A stretch of DNA of 64,000 nt from Candidatus Tectimicrobiota bacterium (GCA_016192455.1 JACPUC010000003.1:248001-312000); one strand, 5' to 3'. Shown: positions 1-9,082, counted from the stretch's first letter. The notes: generated from the letters alone by a model not told the origin. Translations and numbers: made by a program.

Positions 1-386
1 TGCTGCGCGGCGACAAGATTACCGCCAGCCCCCAGGCGGGGGTCTACTACTACGGCAAGAATTACCTCACCAAGCGGGACGCCGGCAAGCGCATGATGGT
101 GGCCCTCATCAAGGCGCACCGCGCCCTTGACGGCGACACCCACATGACGGAACCGCGCATCACCGCCGCGATCGGCAAGTGGACGAGCCTCCCCCCCAAG
201 ATCATCACCAGCACCCGGGGCTACCATTTCGACGTCAACGGCAAGCTCTGGGAGGAGGGCCTCGCCGACATGCAGCGCTATCATGTAGGGCGCGGGTATA
301 CGAAGTACAAGGAGCCGCTGCCGCTCTCCCAAATGTACGACCCTGAGTTCCTCGAGGCCGCCTTGGCCAAGCTGGGCCGCAAGTGA
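1..386 (+). CDS. ABC transporter substrate-binding protein, C-terminal part
   Basis: The reading frame is open from the window edge, so only about the last 127 residues are present. The sequence resembles the C-terminal lobe of periplasmic NitT/TauT (SsuA/THI5-like) binding proteins: a long helix region, then a tail ending near YDPEFLEAALAKLGRK. The ATPase and permease genes follow on the same strand 40 bases later, so this is probably the ligand-binding subunit of that importer. The ligand cannot be told from the sequence; nitrate, sulfonates and pyrimidine precursors are all known for the family. Confidence 0.75.
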   Translation, partial: LRGDKITASPQAGVYYYGKNYLTKRDAGKRMMVALIKAHRALDGDTHMTEPRITAAIGKWTSLPPKIITSTRGYHFDVNGKLWEEGLADMQRYHVGRGYTKYKEPLPLSQMYDPEFLEAALAKLGRK

Positions 387-426
387 GCCGGCCCCCCTCG
401 CCGCGGCGCCAACTTTCGGGAGCATC

Positions 427-1218
427 GTGCAGGCAAAGATCAGCGCTCGTCAGATCACCAAACGCTACCCCGTGAAGGGCCAGGAGTTCACCGCCCTGGA
501 CCGCTTCGATCTCGAGGTGGGCGAGGGGGAGTTCGTCTGCATCGTCGGTCCCAGCGGCTGCGGCAAGAGCACCTTTCTGCGCATCCTTGCCGGCCTCTAC
601 GAGCCGACCGCCGGCGAGTTGATCATCCGCCGCTCGTCGGGGCTCAACGGCGGCGCCCCCAAGCCACTCAACTCGATGATCTTCCAGGAGTACGCCATCT
701 TCCCGTGGCGCACGGTCCTGGACAACGTCATGTTCGGGCTGGAGATGCGCAACGTGGCGCGCCGCGAGCGGCGGGCCATCGCCAATGCCTACCTCGAAAA
801 GGTGGGGCTTCGGCGCTACAAGGATCGCTACCCCTACCAGCTCTCCGGCGGCATGAAGCAGCGCGTCAGCATCGCGCGGGCCTTTGCCAACGACCCCGAA
901 ATCCTCCTCATGGATGAGCCGTTCGGCGCCCTCGACGAGCAGACCAAGACCCTGCTGCAGCAAGAGCTCCTGCGCATGTGGGAAGAGGACCGGAAGACCG
1001 TCGTCTACATCACCCACAGCATCGAGGAGGCCATCCTGTTGGGCGACCGCGTGGCCGTCATGACCGCGCAACCCGGTCGGAACAAGCACCAACTGCGCGT
1101 CGAGCTGCCGCGGCCGCGCGACCCAAAGATCAAGACCACGGTGCGGTTCACGGAGCTCTGCTACGAGGTGTGGCAGGGGCTGGAGTCCGAGGTGGTCAAG
1201 AGCATGGAGACTGACTGA
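427..1218 (+). CDS. ABC transporter ATP-binding protein, NitT/TauT type
   Basis: This 263-residue protein is a complete ATPase subunit. It has Walker A (GPSGCGKST, about residues 41-49), a Q-loop (FQEYAIFPW), the signature LSGGMKQR, Walker B ILLMDEPF and the switch histidine in YITHS. This pattern matches the SsuB/TauB/NrtD group, which energises import of nitrate, sulfonates or related organics. The start is GTG; no ATG suits better. The stop overlaps the permease start by one base (TGATG), so the two are translationally coupled. It acts on the cytoplasmic face of the inner membrane. Confidence 0.92.
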   Translation: MQAKISARQITKRYPVKGQEFTALDRFDLEVGEGEFVCIVGPSGCGKSTFLRILAGLYEPTAGELIIRRSSGLNGGAPKPLNSMIFQEYAIFPWRTVLDNVMFGLEMRNVARRERRAIANAYLEKVGLRRYKDRYPYQLSGGMKQRVSIARAFANDPEILLMDEPFGALDEQTKTLLQQELLRMWEEDRKTVVYITHSIEEAILLGDRVAVMTAQPGRNKHQLRVELPRPRDPKIKTTVRFTELCYEVWQGLESEVVKSMETD

Positions 1219-2075
1219 TGGCGGTCCAGATGAGGCGCGAGCAGCCCAGCGCGGCGCTGGCTGACGAGGTGGTGATCCGGGGGTCCGGGCGCCCCTTGAA
1301 GCAATCGACCCTGCGTTACAAGCTGCTGAGCATCTTCTCGCCCATCACCGTGCTGATCTTGTGGGAAATCATGGTGCGGCTGGGGCTGCTCGACTACCGC
1401 TTCTTCCCGGCGCCGACGATGGTGAGCCTGTCGCTCGCCGAGCTGCTGATGAGCGGCGAGCTGACCGAGCACATCCTGGCCAGCCTTGGGCGGGTCATCG
1501 CCGGCTTCCTCCTCGGCTCCATCCCCGGCATCGTCATCGGCATGCTGATGGGCTGGTCGCGCACCTGCCGCGCCATCTTCGATCCCATCGTCTCCGCCAC
1601 CTTCCCGATGCCGAAGATCGCCTTGTTGCCGCTCGTGCTCCTCATCTTCGGCATCGGCGAGTTCTCGAAGATCATCCTCATCGCCATCGGGGCGTTCTTC
1701 CTGGTCACCATCAACAGCATGGCGGGAGTGATGAACATCGATCCGGTTCTGGTGGAAGCCGCCCATAACTTCGGCGCCCGCGGCGCGCGCATGTTCCGCA
1801 AGGTGGTGCTGCCCAGCACCTTGCCCTACATCTTTACGGGCCTGCGGCTCTCCCTCGGCGTCTCCCTTATCATCATCGTGGCCACCGAATTTGTCGCCGC
1901 CAATAAAGGCATTGGGTTCCTCATCTGGATTTCCTGGCAATCGCTGGTCACCGAAAAGATGTACGCCGGCCTGATCGTCATTGCCGTTCTCGGCCTGCTC
2001 TTCACCTACGGCCTCGAGAAGCTCGGCCGCATGCTCATGCCCTGGGGCCGCGATATCACCGAGAAGACGCGCTAG
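1218..2075 (+). CDS. ABC transporter permease, NitT/TauT type
   Basis: The 285-residue product has about six hydrophobic segments and the BPD_transp_1 EAA loop in the form EAAHNFGARGARMFRKVVLP, which docks to the ATPase. It belongs to the SsuC/TauC permease group. It starts on the A of the upstream stop codon and completes a three-gene importer (binding protein, ATPase, permease). Nothing in the sequence identifies the substrate. Confidence 0.9.
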   Translation: MAVQMRREQPSAALADEVVIRGSGRPLKQSTLRYKLLSIFSPITVLILWEIMVRLGLLDYRFFPAPTMVSLSLAELLMSGELTEHILASLGRVIAGFLLGSIPGIVIGMLMGWSRTCRAIFDPIVSATFPMPKIALLPLVLLIFGIGEFSKIILIAIGAFFLVTINSMAGVMNIDPVLVEAAHNFGARGARMFRKVVLPSTLPYIFTGLRLSLGVSLIIIVATEFVAANKGIGFLIWISWQSLVTEKMYAGLIVIAVLGLLFTYGLEKLGRMLMPWGRDITEKTR

Positions 2076-2163
2076 CGCGCAGGCCGTTCCATCGCCTTGC
2101 GGAGCCAGCCGCCGCGCTTCCTCACACCTCGCTCAGGTTGTCACAACGCCCACCCAAGATTGC

Positions 2164-2239
2164 GCGGGGGTGGCTCAGTCCATAGAGCAGGGGACTGAAA
2201 ATTCCCGTGGCGGCGGTTCAATTCCCTCCCCGGGCGCCA
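2164..2239 (+). tRNA. tRNA-Phe(GAA)-like gene, degenerate
   Basis: A 76-base cloverleaf can be drawn with anticodon loop CTGAAAA (anticodon GAA), a five-pair anticodon stem, D stem GCTC/GAGC, T loop TTCAATT and an encoded CCA at 2237-2239. It has serious defects. Acceptor positions 3 and 4 oppose G with G, the T stem has a C-C mismatch, and the D loop reads AGTCCATA, lacking the GG pair that normally contacts the T loop. A normal tRNA-Phe would have GCCCGGG at the 5' end, which would pair perfectly with the 3' end seen here. It is either a decaying copy or a diverged tRNA. Confidence 0.6.
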
Positions 2240-2812
2240 CCTTGATCGCTTTCTACTCAACCAGTTCACGCTGTTGCTCGATTTCCCACCAATTCCCGCA
2301 CCGCCCGATAGACCTACCGTATCTGCTCCTCCGGCCTGCAAAAAAGAACCCCTACGTGGTTGATTTCATGTGATGATGAGGCTGCCTGGCCCGTCCTGCG
2401 CTCTCTGCGCTCTCCGCGCCTCCGCGGTTACATGGATTGCACCGCGGAGACGCAGAGGACGCGGAGAAGGTAGGGGAAGGAACCAGCGCTCGACGGGGAT
2501 GCACACCGACATCCGCATGCCTCCGCGTTCATCCGTGGTTCCTTGCATGCCGCTGGCGGGGGCGGGTCGCGAACCGCCCCTACGGTCGGGGATCATCCAC
2601 GGTTCTCTTCCTCGACAGACCGTCGCGTACCAAGGAACGGTCGGCGTCATTCCGGAACCGGGACCGCCAAGCCTCCCCCATTTTCATCCCTTCGCGGGCG
2701 GCGCACCCATGGGGGTCTGCGTGGAAAACAGGCGTGTAGGTGAGTATTGTCATTGCCTTGAGGGCGGGCCGAAGGAGCATGGGTACCTTTGGCATTAACT
2801 TCCCTTTTTTCT
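2240..2812. repeat. Repeat-rich intergenic region
   Basis: No credible gene is seen. The region holds an inverted pair of CTCTGCG/CCGCGGT-type repeats (about 2397-2427 and 2440-2468). It also holds a segment containing TTCATCCGTGGTTCCTTGC, followed by a copy of the 28-bp palindrome at 2556-2583 and then CGGTCG. The same string of elements recurs near 48536-48606, which marks it as a dispersed repeat rather than unique spacer. Confidence 0.6.
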
Positions 2813-2853
2813 AGCCTCTACGGCGCGGACTGTATAAAGTAAGCATAGAGGCT
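2813..2853 (+). promoter_or_regulatory. Inverted repeat around a TATAAA box upstream of the sensor kinase
   Basis: AGCCTCTA at 2813-2820 is matched by its exact reverse complement TAGAGGCT at 2846-2853. The spacer holds TATAAA at 2833-2838, a plausible -10 element. The arrangement looks like an operator over a promoter for the histidine kinase that starts 75 bases downstream. No convincing -35 box was found. Confidence 0.35.
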
Positions 2854-2928
2854 CCATGTTTAGTAACAATCGTTGACAGAGGATGACGACGGGCCAAGTC
2901 CGCATCCTGCGTCCGCAAAAGGTTCCCC

Positions 2929-5900
2929 ATGGGCAGGTCCAGGATTTACGCGCTCTCGCTTCTTACCTTTGCTCTTGCCCTGGCGTTGGGAGGCGGCGTC
3001 ATCTTCTTGATCGAGGGTTACAGATCCGACAGCCTGCTCACCCTAGCGACCGCTTTCGGGGGGCACATTGGAGAACACATCGAGGAGCGTCTGGCCCCCC
3101 TATCTTCCGCGAGCCAAACCCTCGCTGAGTTTCTTGGCGCGTCCGGGGGCCAGATCACCAAGCAAGAATTCGACGCCCTGGCCCAAGGCATTCTTGAGAG
3201 ACACAGAGTGATCGAGACCGTGCGGTTGGCTCCCAATGGAGTGGTGCGATACATCCACCCCCTGGGAGGTAACGAGGCCGCGCTGGGTCACGATCTCCGC
3301 AAGGAGCCGCATCTCCGCGCCGAGGCGGAGCTGGCGATACGATCGCGGGCGGTGACCCTTGCGGGACCGTTCATGGTGAGGCAGGACGGCGCGGCGGTCA
3401 TCCTGCTCCTGCCGCTGTTCTTCCCCGACGCCGCGGGCGGGGATCGATTCTGGGGCTTTGCGGCCGTCGTGGTGCGCCTGTCGCGCCTGGTGGACGAGGA
3501 TGACCTCCGCGCCATTCAGAAACAAGGCTTCAACTACGCGCTCTGGCGGCTGCGTCCCGATACCCAGGAGCGACAGACCTTCGCCCGCTCGGCGGTGCTT
3601 GATCTCCCGCCGTTCGTAACCCTCTCCATCAAAGTCCCGAATGCAACCTGGACGGTGGCCGTTGCCCCGCGTCACAACTGGTGGGCACGGAGACGTTGGG
3701 CGCTCCTTTCGGAAGCCGCCGGGGCCGCGGCCTTCAGCTCCCTCCTCACACTTGCTCTCTATATGCTTCTCATCCGCGCCACCGAGCGGGGCCAGGCTCG
3801 GGAGCATCTCCAGAAGGCGTACCGCGATCTCACGGAAGCCGAAGCGAAGTACCGTGATCTCTACGACAACGCGCCCGACCTGTACGTGTCGATCGATCGC
3901 GCCGCCACGATCCTGAGCTGCAACCAGACCTTTGCCGATGCCCTGGGCTACCGCAAGGAAGAGCTGATCGGCGCCTCCTACCTCGACCTCGTGGTTGCCG
4001 AGGAGCGAGAGGAGTGCCGGACGAACATAGAAGGCTCCAAGCTGGTAGGTCAGCAAGGGAGGTTTCGTCGCGCCTTCAGGCGCCGCGATGGCTCGCGCTT
4101 CGTGGCGGAGGTCAGCGCCCGAACCCTACCCAATGCCGCCGGCGAGGTTGTCCGCACGGATGTCCTGCTGCGCGACATCGGGGCTCGCCTGCGCGTGGAG
4201 GCGGAGGCTGACCTCCTGCATGGCATCACCAGGGACCTCGCCGCCTGCGAGGATTTCCGCGCCGCGTTGCGGGTGGCGGTGTCGCGCATCTGCAAAGCCA
4301 CCGGCTGGGACTACGGGGCGGCTTGGGCGCCGGACCGAGACGGGCAGCTCCTGGAACGTGAAGCCTTCTATTGTTGCGGGGACGACGCCACCGAAGAGTT
4401 TGCGCGGCAAAGTGGCGCGTTCAAGTTTTCCTGCGGCGCCGGCCTCCCCGGCAGGGTATGGGCTTCAAGGCGGCCTGAGTGGATCGCCGATGTCGCGCAG
4501 CTCAACGAGGCGGACTTCCCACGGAGAACGCTGGCAGAGAACGCCGGCCTGAAGGGGGCCTTCGCCGCTCCGGTCGGAACCGATGACCAGTTCCTTGCCG
4601 TGCTCGTTTTCTTCTCCCAGAAGATCCAAGCCGAAGACCAGTGGTTGCTCGCCATGGTCTCCGCGGTTACCGCGCAGGTGGCCTCGGCCTTGCGGCAGAA
4701 GCAGGCCGAGGCGGAACGCGCGCGCCTGGCCACCGCCGTGGAGCAGAGCGCCGACAGCATCTTCATCACCGACGCCGAGAGGAACATCCAGTACGTCAAT
4801 CCGGCGTTCGAGCGCACCACCGGCTACACCAGTCAGGAAGCGCTCGGCCAGCACCCGCGCCTCCTGAAGAGCGGCCTGCACGACGATACCTTCTACGAAC
4901 ACCTGTGGAAGACCGCCTCGCTGGGCAGGGTGTGGAAGGGTCGCATCGCCAACAGGAACAAAGACGGTTCCATCGTTACCGTCGATGCGGTGATCTCGCC
5001 GGTGTTCGATGCTTCCGGCCGGGTCGTCAACTTCGTCTATGTCCTGCGCGACATCAGCGACCGCGTGCGCGTGGAAGCGGAAGCCGACCTCCTGCACGGC
5101 ATCACCAGGGACCTCGCCGCCTGCGAGGATTTTCGCGCCGCATTGCAGGTGGCGCTGTCGCGCATCTGTCAAGCCACCGGCTGGGACTACGGGTCAGCAT
5201 GGGTGCCCAACCGAGAGGGGAAGTTCCTGGAACGCGAAACCTTCTATTGCCGCAGGGACGATATCGCCGAAGAGTTTGTGCGGCACGGTGGAACATTGAA
5301 GTTTGCCATCGGGGAAGATCTCCTCGGACGGGTGTGGGCTTCGGGGCGGCCTGAGTGGATTGCCGAAGTTGCGCAGCTCAACGAGGCGGACTTCCCGCAC
5401 ATAGCTTTTGCACGCCAATCCGGCCTGAAGGGGGCCTTCGCCGTTCCGGTCGGCGCCGATGACAAGTGCCTCGCCGTTCTCATTTTCTTCTCCCTGAAGA
5501 CCCAAGCAGAAGACCAGTGGCTGCTGGCCATGGTGTCCGCGGTTGCCGCGCAGGCGGCCTCGGCCTTGCGGCAGAAGCAGGCCGAGGCGGAACGCGCGCG
5601 CCTGGCCATCGCCGTGGAGCAGAGCGCCGACAGCATCTTCATCACCGACGCCGGCGGCACCATCCAGTACGTCAATCCGGCGTTCGAGCGCATCACCGGC
5701 TACACCAGTCAGGAAGCGCTCGGCCGGCAGCCGCGTTTCCTCAGGGGTGACCAACAGGAGGAGGCCCCCTACAAGCGGGCCTGGAGAGCTATCTTGCATG
5801 GCAAGGTGTGGAGCGGTCGCCTCACCAGGAAGTACAAGAACGGCAAACTCGCTACGGTGGATGCGGTGGTCTCGCCGGTGTTCGATGCCTCGGACAGGAT

Positions 5901-7191
5901 CGTCAACTTCGTGCATGTCGCGCGCGACATCACGCACCAACTGGCCCTCGAGGGTCAGCTCCGCCATGCCGAGCGGCTCTCCAGCCTCGGCACCCTGGCC
6001 GCCGGAGCGGCGCACGAGATTCTCAACCCGGCGAACATCATCGGCTTGCACAGCCAAGGCTTGTTGGCGAGGAGCGACACCCCGGAACCGCTGCGCAGGG
6101 TCTGCGCCATCATCCTTGATCAGATACGGCGGATCAGCCTGATCTGTGACTCCCTGCGGCGCTTCTCGCGCGCCGGCGGTGGCGGGCGCGAAGTGGTCAG
6201 CCTCAATGGGCTGATCGAGGAGACGTTGCAGCTCCTCGGGCCGGAGCTGCGACATTTCAGTATCGAGGTGGTTCTCCACCTTGACCCCCAGCTCCCCGAT
6301 CTCCTTGCCAACCGCGACGAGCTGGCCCAGGTGATCCTCAACCTCTGCACCAACGCCAGGGATGCCATGCCGGACGGAGGGCGTCTCGATATCCATACCG
6401 AAACCTTCCAGCAAAACGAGGCGCCCTGGGCTCGGCTGGTGGTGAAAGACAGCGGCATCGGCATGCCGGAGGAGGTGGTCGGGCGTATTTTTGATCCCTT
6501 CTTCACCACCAAGCCGACTGACAAGGGGACCGGCCTGGGGCTCTCCGTAGTCCACGGCATCATCGAGAGCCATGGCGGCGGCATCAAAGTGGCCAGCGAG
6601 CCCGGCGCCGGCAGCGCCTTCACGGTCGAGCTGCCGCAGGCCGCGCCGCGCGAGGAGTCCCCCGACGACTCCAGGCGGCGGCAGATGAGGGAGTTTCTTC
6701 GCACCATCGTGGTGCTGCGGGAGGAAGGGGTTCGGTTCTACGCGGATATCTCGCAAGGGGCCGGCATCGAGGGCGACGTGCTGGACTGCTTGACGGCGTT
6801 GCAGGATGGGGTGCTGCAGCAGGTCCGTCTGTTGCAGAGGGTGCTGCGCCTGGTTGAGGTCGTGCCGGAGAGCTTTGAGGACGCCGAGTTCTGGCTGCCC
6901 CGCGCTGTCGTGGACGACTGCCTTGAGACCGTGGCCATGGCGATGCGAAAGGTTCGGGAAGGAGGTCTGCCGCTGGAAGAGAGACTGCGGCTCGCCGTCA
7001 ACGTCGAGAAAGAGGGGGCGGCCCTTCTCTCCATGGTGGCGGCCCTGGTGACGGATGCCATGCCGGAAACGCAGCGCGATCTGGATGAGGCACGGAGCTT
7101 GCACCTCACGCGTCTGCTGCAAGCGCTGCGGTGTGGCCTGGGCGAGGAAGCGGCGCGCGGCCTGATGCAGCAGTTCGCTGAAAGCGGTTGA
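2929..7191 (+). CDS. Multi-sensor hybrid-type histidine kinase with tandem GAF-PAS units
   Basis: This 1420-residue membrane sensor kinase begins with a transmembrane segment (about 9-29), a CHASE-like extracytoplasmic domain and a second transmembrane segment (259-282). The cytoplasmic part runs PAS (about 308-420), GAF (432-590), PAS (604-715), a second GAF (724-882) and PAS (896-1005). A HisKA domain follows with phospho-acceptor His1029 in AAGAAHEILNP. The HATPase domain shows N box NLCTNARDAMP, DSGIGMP, FDPFFTT and GTGLGLS. The last 185 residues are helical and unassigned. The second GAF-PAS unit is a 292-codon tandem copy of the first (offset 876 bp). A receiver gene follows 28 bases later and is the probable partner. 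The signal sensed is unknown. Confidence 0.9.
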   Translation: MGRSRIYALSLLTFALALALGGGVIFLIEGYRSDSLLTLATAFGGHIGEHIEERLAPLSSASQTLAEFLGASGGQITKQEFDALAQGILERHRVIETVRLAPNGVVRYIHPLGGNEAALGHDLRKEPHLRAEAELAIRSRAVTLAGPFMVRQDGAAVILLLPLFFPDAAGGDRFWGFAAVVVRLSRLVDEDDLRAIQKQGFNYALWRLRPDTQERQTFARSAVLDLPPFVTLSIKVPNATWTVAVAPRHNWWARRRWALLSEAAGAAAFSSLLTLALYMLLIRATERGQAREHLQKAYRDLTEAEAKYRDLYDNAPDLYVSIDRAATILSCNQTFADALGYRKEELIGASYLDLVVAEEREECRTNIEGSKLVGQQGRFRRAFRRRDGSRFVAEVSARTLPNAAGEVVRTDVLLRDIGARLRVEAEADLLHGITRDLAACEDFRAALRVAVSRICKATGWDYGAAWAPDRDGQLLEREAFYCCGDDATEEFARQSGAFKFSCGAGLPGRVWASRRPEWIADVAQLNEADFPRRTLAENAGLKGAFAAPVGTDDQFLAVLVFFSQKIQAEDQWLLAMVSAVTAQVASALRQKQAEAERARLATAVEQSADSIFITDAERNIQYVNPAFERTTGYTSQEALGQHPRLLKSGLHDDTFYEHLWKTASLGRVWKGRIANRNKDGSIVTVDAVISPVFDASGRVVNFVYVLRDISDRVRVEAEADLLHGITRDLAACEDFRAALQVALSRICQATGWDYGSAWVPNREGKFLERETFYCRRDDIAEEFVRHGGTLKFAIGEDLLGRVWASGRPEWIAEVAQLNEADFPHIAFARQSGLKGAFAVPVGADDKCLAVLIFFSLKTQAEDQWLLAMVSAVAAQAASALRQKQAEAERARLAIAVEQSADSIFITDAGGTIQYVNPAFERITGYTSQEALGRQPRFLRGDQQEEAPYKRAWRAILHGKVWSGRLTRKYKNGKLATVDAVVSPVFDASDRIVNFVHVARDITHQLALEGQLRHAERLSSLGTLAAGAAHEILNPANIIGLHSQGLLARSDTPEPLRRVCAIILDQIRRISLICDSLRRFSRAGGGGREVVSLNGLIEETLQLLGPELRHFSIEVVLHLDPQLPDLLANRDELAQVILNLCTNARDAMPDGGRLDIHTETFQQNEAPWARLVVKDSGIGMPEEVVGRIFDPFFTTKPTDKGTGLGLSVVHGIIESHGGGIKVASEPGAGSAFTVELPQAAPREESPDDSRRRQMREFLRTIVVLREEGVRFYADISQGAGIEGDVLDCLTALQDGVLQQVRLLQRVLRLVEVVPESFEDAEFWLPRAVVDDCLETVAMAMRKVREGGLPLEERLRLAVNVEKEGAALLSMVAALVTDAMPETQRDLDEARSLHLTRLLQALRCGLGEEAARGLMQQFAESG

Positions 7192-7219
7192 CGCGGCGGC
7201 GAGGGAGGGGAGGGGAACG

Positions 7220-7597
7220 ATGGCGCGGGCGCGCGTCCTGGTCATTGATGATGAGCCTGAGGTTGGAGCTTTTCTCCAGCAACACCTGGGTGACCTTGGC
7301 TACGATGTCGAGTCCGTCCTGGTGGCGGAGGACGGGCTGGAGAAAATACGCAACGATCCGCCCGAGGTCGTGCTGCTCGACATCCGTATGCCTGGGATGG
7401 GAGGCGTCGAGACGTTGCTGAAAATCAGGGAGCTTTCCCCGAAGACCAAGGTGATCATGGTGACCGCGGTCCAGGAAGAGGAGTTGGCCAGACAGACCCT
7501 GAAGCTGGGGGCAACGGATTACATCACCAAGGCGCTTCATCTCAACTACCTTGAAACGAGCCTTCTTGCCGCGCTTCACTCGAGCGAAGTCGAGTAG
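7220..7597 (+). CDS. Receiver-only response regulator (CheY-like)
   Basis: The 125-residue protein is a single REC domain. Asp10 and Asp11 form the acidic pocket, Asp54 in LLDIRMPG is the phospho-acceptor, and Thr82 and Lys104 complete the switch. There is no DNA-binding output domain, so it must act through protein contacts or a phosphorelay. A strong Shine-Dalgarno (GGGAGGGGAGGGG) precedes the ATG. Close linkage to the kinase upstream makes that kinase the likely phosphodonor. Confidence 0.9.
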   Translation: MARARVLVIDDEPEVGAFLQQHLGDLGYDVESVLVAEDGLEKIRNDPPEVVLLDIRMPGMGGVETLLKIRELSPKTKVIMVTAVQEEELARQTLKLGATDYITKALHLNYLETSLLAALHSSEVE

Positions 7598-8089
7598 GTC
7601 GGCACGTCGGTGTTCGCCCTCCTGGATTCGGCTTGCCCGTGCCGGAGCGGCGGACAGGCGCTTCAGGACCCACCACCCATCCCGCCTCCAGCCGCCGCGC
7701 GCGGGTTCTCGAACGCCGGCGCCACGTCGCGCGTTTCTCGCCCGGCCTCATCAGGATGCTCCCGCCCGCCATGCCGCCGAGAGGCGCCGGACAAGCGGTG
7801 CGCCCGGCCCTAGCGGTGCGTCCCATAAGGTCGCTTACCTAGTTGTGGCGTTGCTCGCTGGATTGGCAAGGAGCTTATGAGGGACCCATGCTCCCCCATA
7901 CCCCCATCCCGTAGGGGCGGTTCGCGAACCGCCCCTACAAGGCGGGGGGCGCGAGGGGACGAGGTTCCCTCGCAGACGTAAGCGCCGGGCGGGGCAAGCC
8001 CCGCCCCCCTACGATCCGCTCCTACGGAGTACGCGGAGGAGACAAGGCCCCCTGTCAGAATGAGGTGTTGGAACTTATGGGACACGATA
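7598..8089. repeat. Intergenic region with three hairpin repeats
   Basis: No gene is seen. Three perfect or near-perfect hairpins lie in a row: the 28-bp palindrome at 7911-7938, GCGAGGG/CCCTCGC at 7951-7973, and GGGCGGGGC-AA-GCCCCGCCC at 7987-8006. The block is bracketed by GTCCCATAAG (7822-7831) and its exact reverse complement near 8073-8082. The flanking genes converge, so some hairpins may also end transcription. Confidence 0.6.
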
Positions 8090-9082
8090 CTACCGCTGGA
8101 ATGTGCGGCGGATGACGTCGCGCGCCTCCTCGGGGTCCAGGCTGTTCGCCTCGATGGTGGGGCGGGCCTGTTCGAAGACCCGGCCTTCATCCCCAAGCAG
8201 GAGGTAGCTCTTGTAGAGGTCGTCGTGCTCGATGCCCAGGGCGCGACCGACGAGCTGAATGTAGTTCTCGACTTTGAACGGGTAGGTGCGCTCCTCGGCG
8301 CAAAGCTCGCGCTGGCAGGAGTGGTAGACGGTGGCCAGCACATCCACCCCTTTCTCCCGCGCCTCCTCCAGGATGCCGCCGATCAGCTCGCGCCACTTGC
8401 CGCCGTAGGGGTCGGGCCGCTGCCCCGGCAAGCAGGACTTGCCGAGCTCCCGCCGATTCCTCACCTCCACGAGCCGCAGGCCGGGGATGGCGGCCAGAAT
8501 CTTCTTCGTGCAGGCGGCGTCGAGGTCCGATTGCGCGAAGCCGGTGTGGTGGTGCAGCGCCACCCGCAGCGGCACCTCGCGGTCGAACCGCAGCCGATGC
8601 AGGTTCTCGCTGAGGAACTGCGTCAGGTGGAGGTACAGGAAGCCGATCTCCACCGTCCCCTCGAGCACCTCCTGGAAATGGTGCGTGCAGGAGGGGCACC
8701 AGAGGAGAACCTGGCGCGCCCGGAACGAGCGCAGCTTGCCCAGGGTGCGGCTGCTGATGCTCGTGGCGATGGGCCGGTCCCCCTGGCCGTAGTGGATGAT
8801 GCCGCAGCAGTTGGCCGGCCCGCCCACGGCGGCGAAGTCCACCCCCATGCGCGTCAGCACCGCCGCCGCGGTCTGGATCAGCGCGGGGGTGCGCAGCACG
8901 TTGCAGCCGAGGTAGAGCAGGTACTCCTTCTCCTCCACCTCCTCCGGCACGCGGTCGAGCCAGGGCCGCTCCTGCTTGGGCGCCTGGAGATCGGCGAGGA
9001 GATCGATCGTGCGGAAGAACTGCCGATACGGGAACTGTGACTGCGGCTGCATGTTCTCGGGCTGCTGCGCTGGTTCGCTCAT
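8090..9082 (-). CDS. CCG-domain (HdrB-like) Fe-S protein
   Basis: The 330-residue protein has one complete CCG motif, with spacing C-X31-CC-X35-C-X2-C starting at LGCNVLRTP. A degenerate second half carries HSCQREL. CCG domains bind a noncubane [4Fe-4S] cluster in heterodisulfide reductase HdrB, GlpC and related redox enzymes, so a cytoplasmic electron-transfer or thiol/disulfide role is plausible. No HdrA- or HdrC-like gene is adjacent. I chose the ATG at 9082 (MSEPAQQ) because GGGGGGGTGGC precedes it; an in-frame ATG ten codons upstream lacks a ribosome site. The partner enzyme is unknown. Confidence 0.75.
   Translation of the reverse strand: MSEPAQQPENMQPQSQFPYRQFFRTIDLLADLQAPKQERPWLDRVPEEVEEKEYLLYLGCNVLRTPALIQTAAAVLTRMGVDFAAVGGPANCCGIIHYGQGDRPIATSISSRTLGKLRSFRARQVLLWCPSCTHHFQEVLEGTVEIGFLYLHLTQFLSENLHRLRFDREVPLRVALHHHTGFAQSDLDAACTKKILAAIPGLRLVEVRNRRELGKSCLPGQRPDPYGGKWRELIGGILEEAREKGVDVLATVYHSCQRELCAEERTYPFKVENYIQLVGRALGIEHDDLYKSYLLLGDEGRVFEQARPTIEANSLDPEEARDVIRRTFQR

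Noticed and set aside
2397-2700. Possible CRISPR-like repeats
   Set aside because: The repeats are inverted and irregularly spaced, without unique spacers of constant length; no cas genes are nearby.
5194-7245. A 683-codon minus-strand frame
   Set aside because: It is opposite the histidine kinase, whose motifs are certain; there is no domain in the antisense product.
8060-9040. A 326-codon plus-strand frame
   Set aside because: It is antisense to the CCG-domain protein, whose cysteine spacing is exact.
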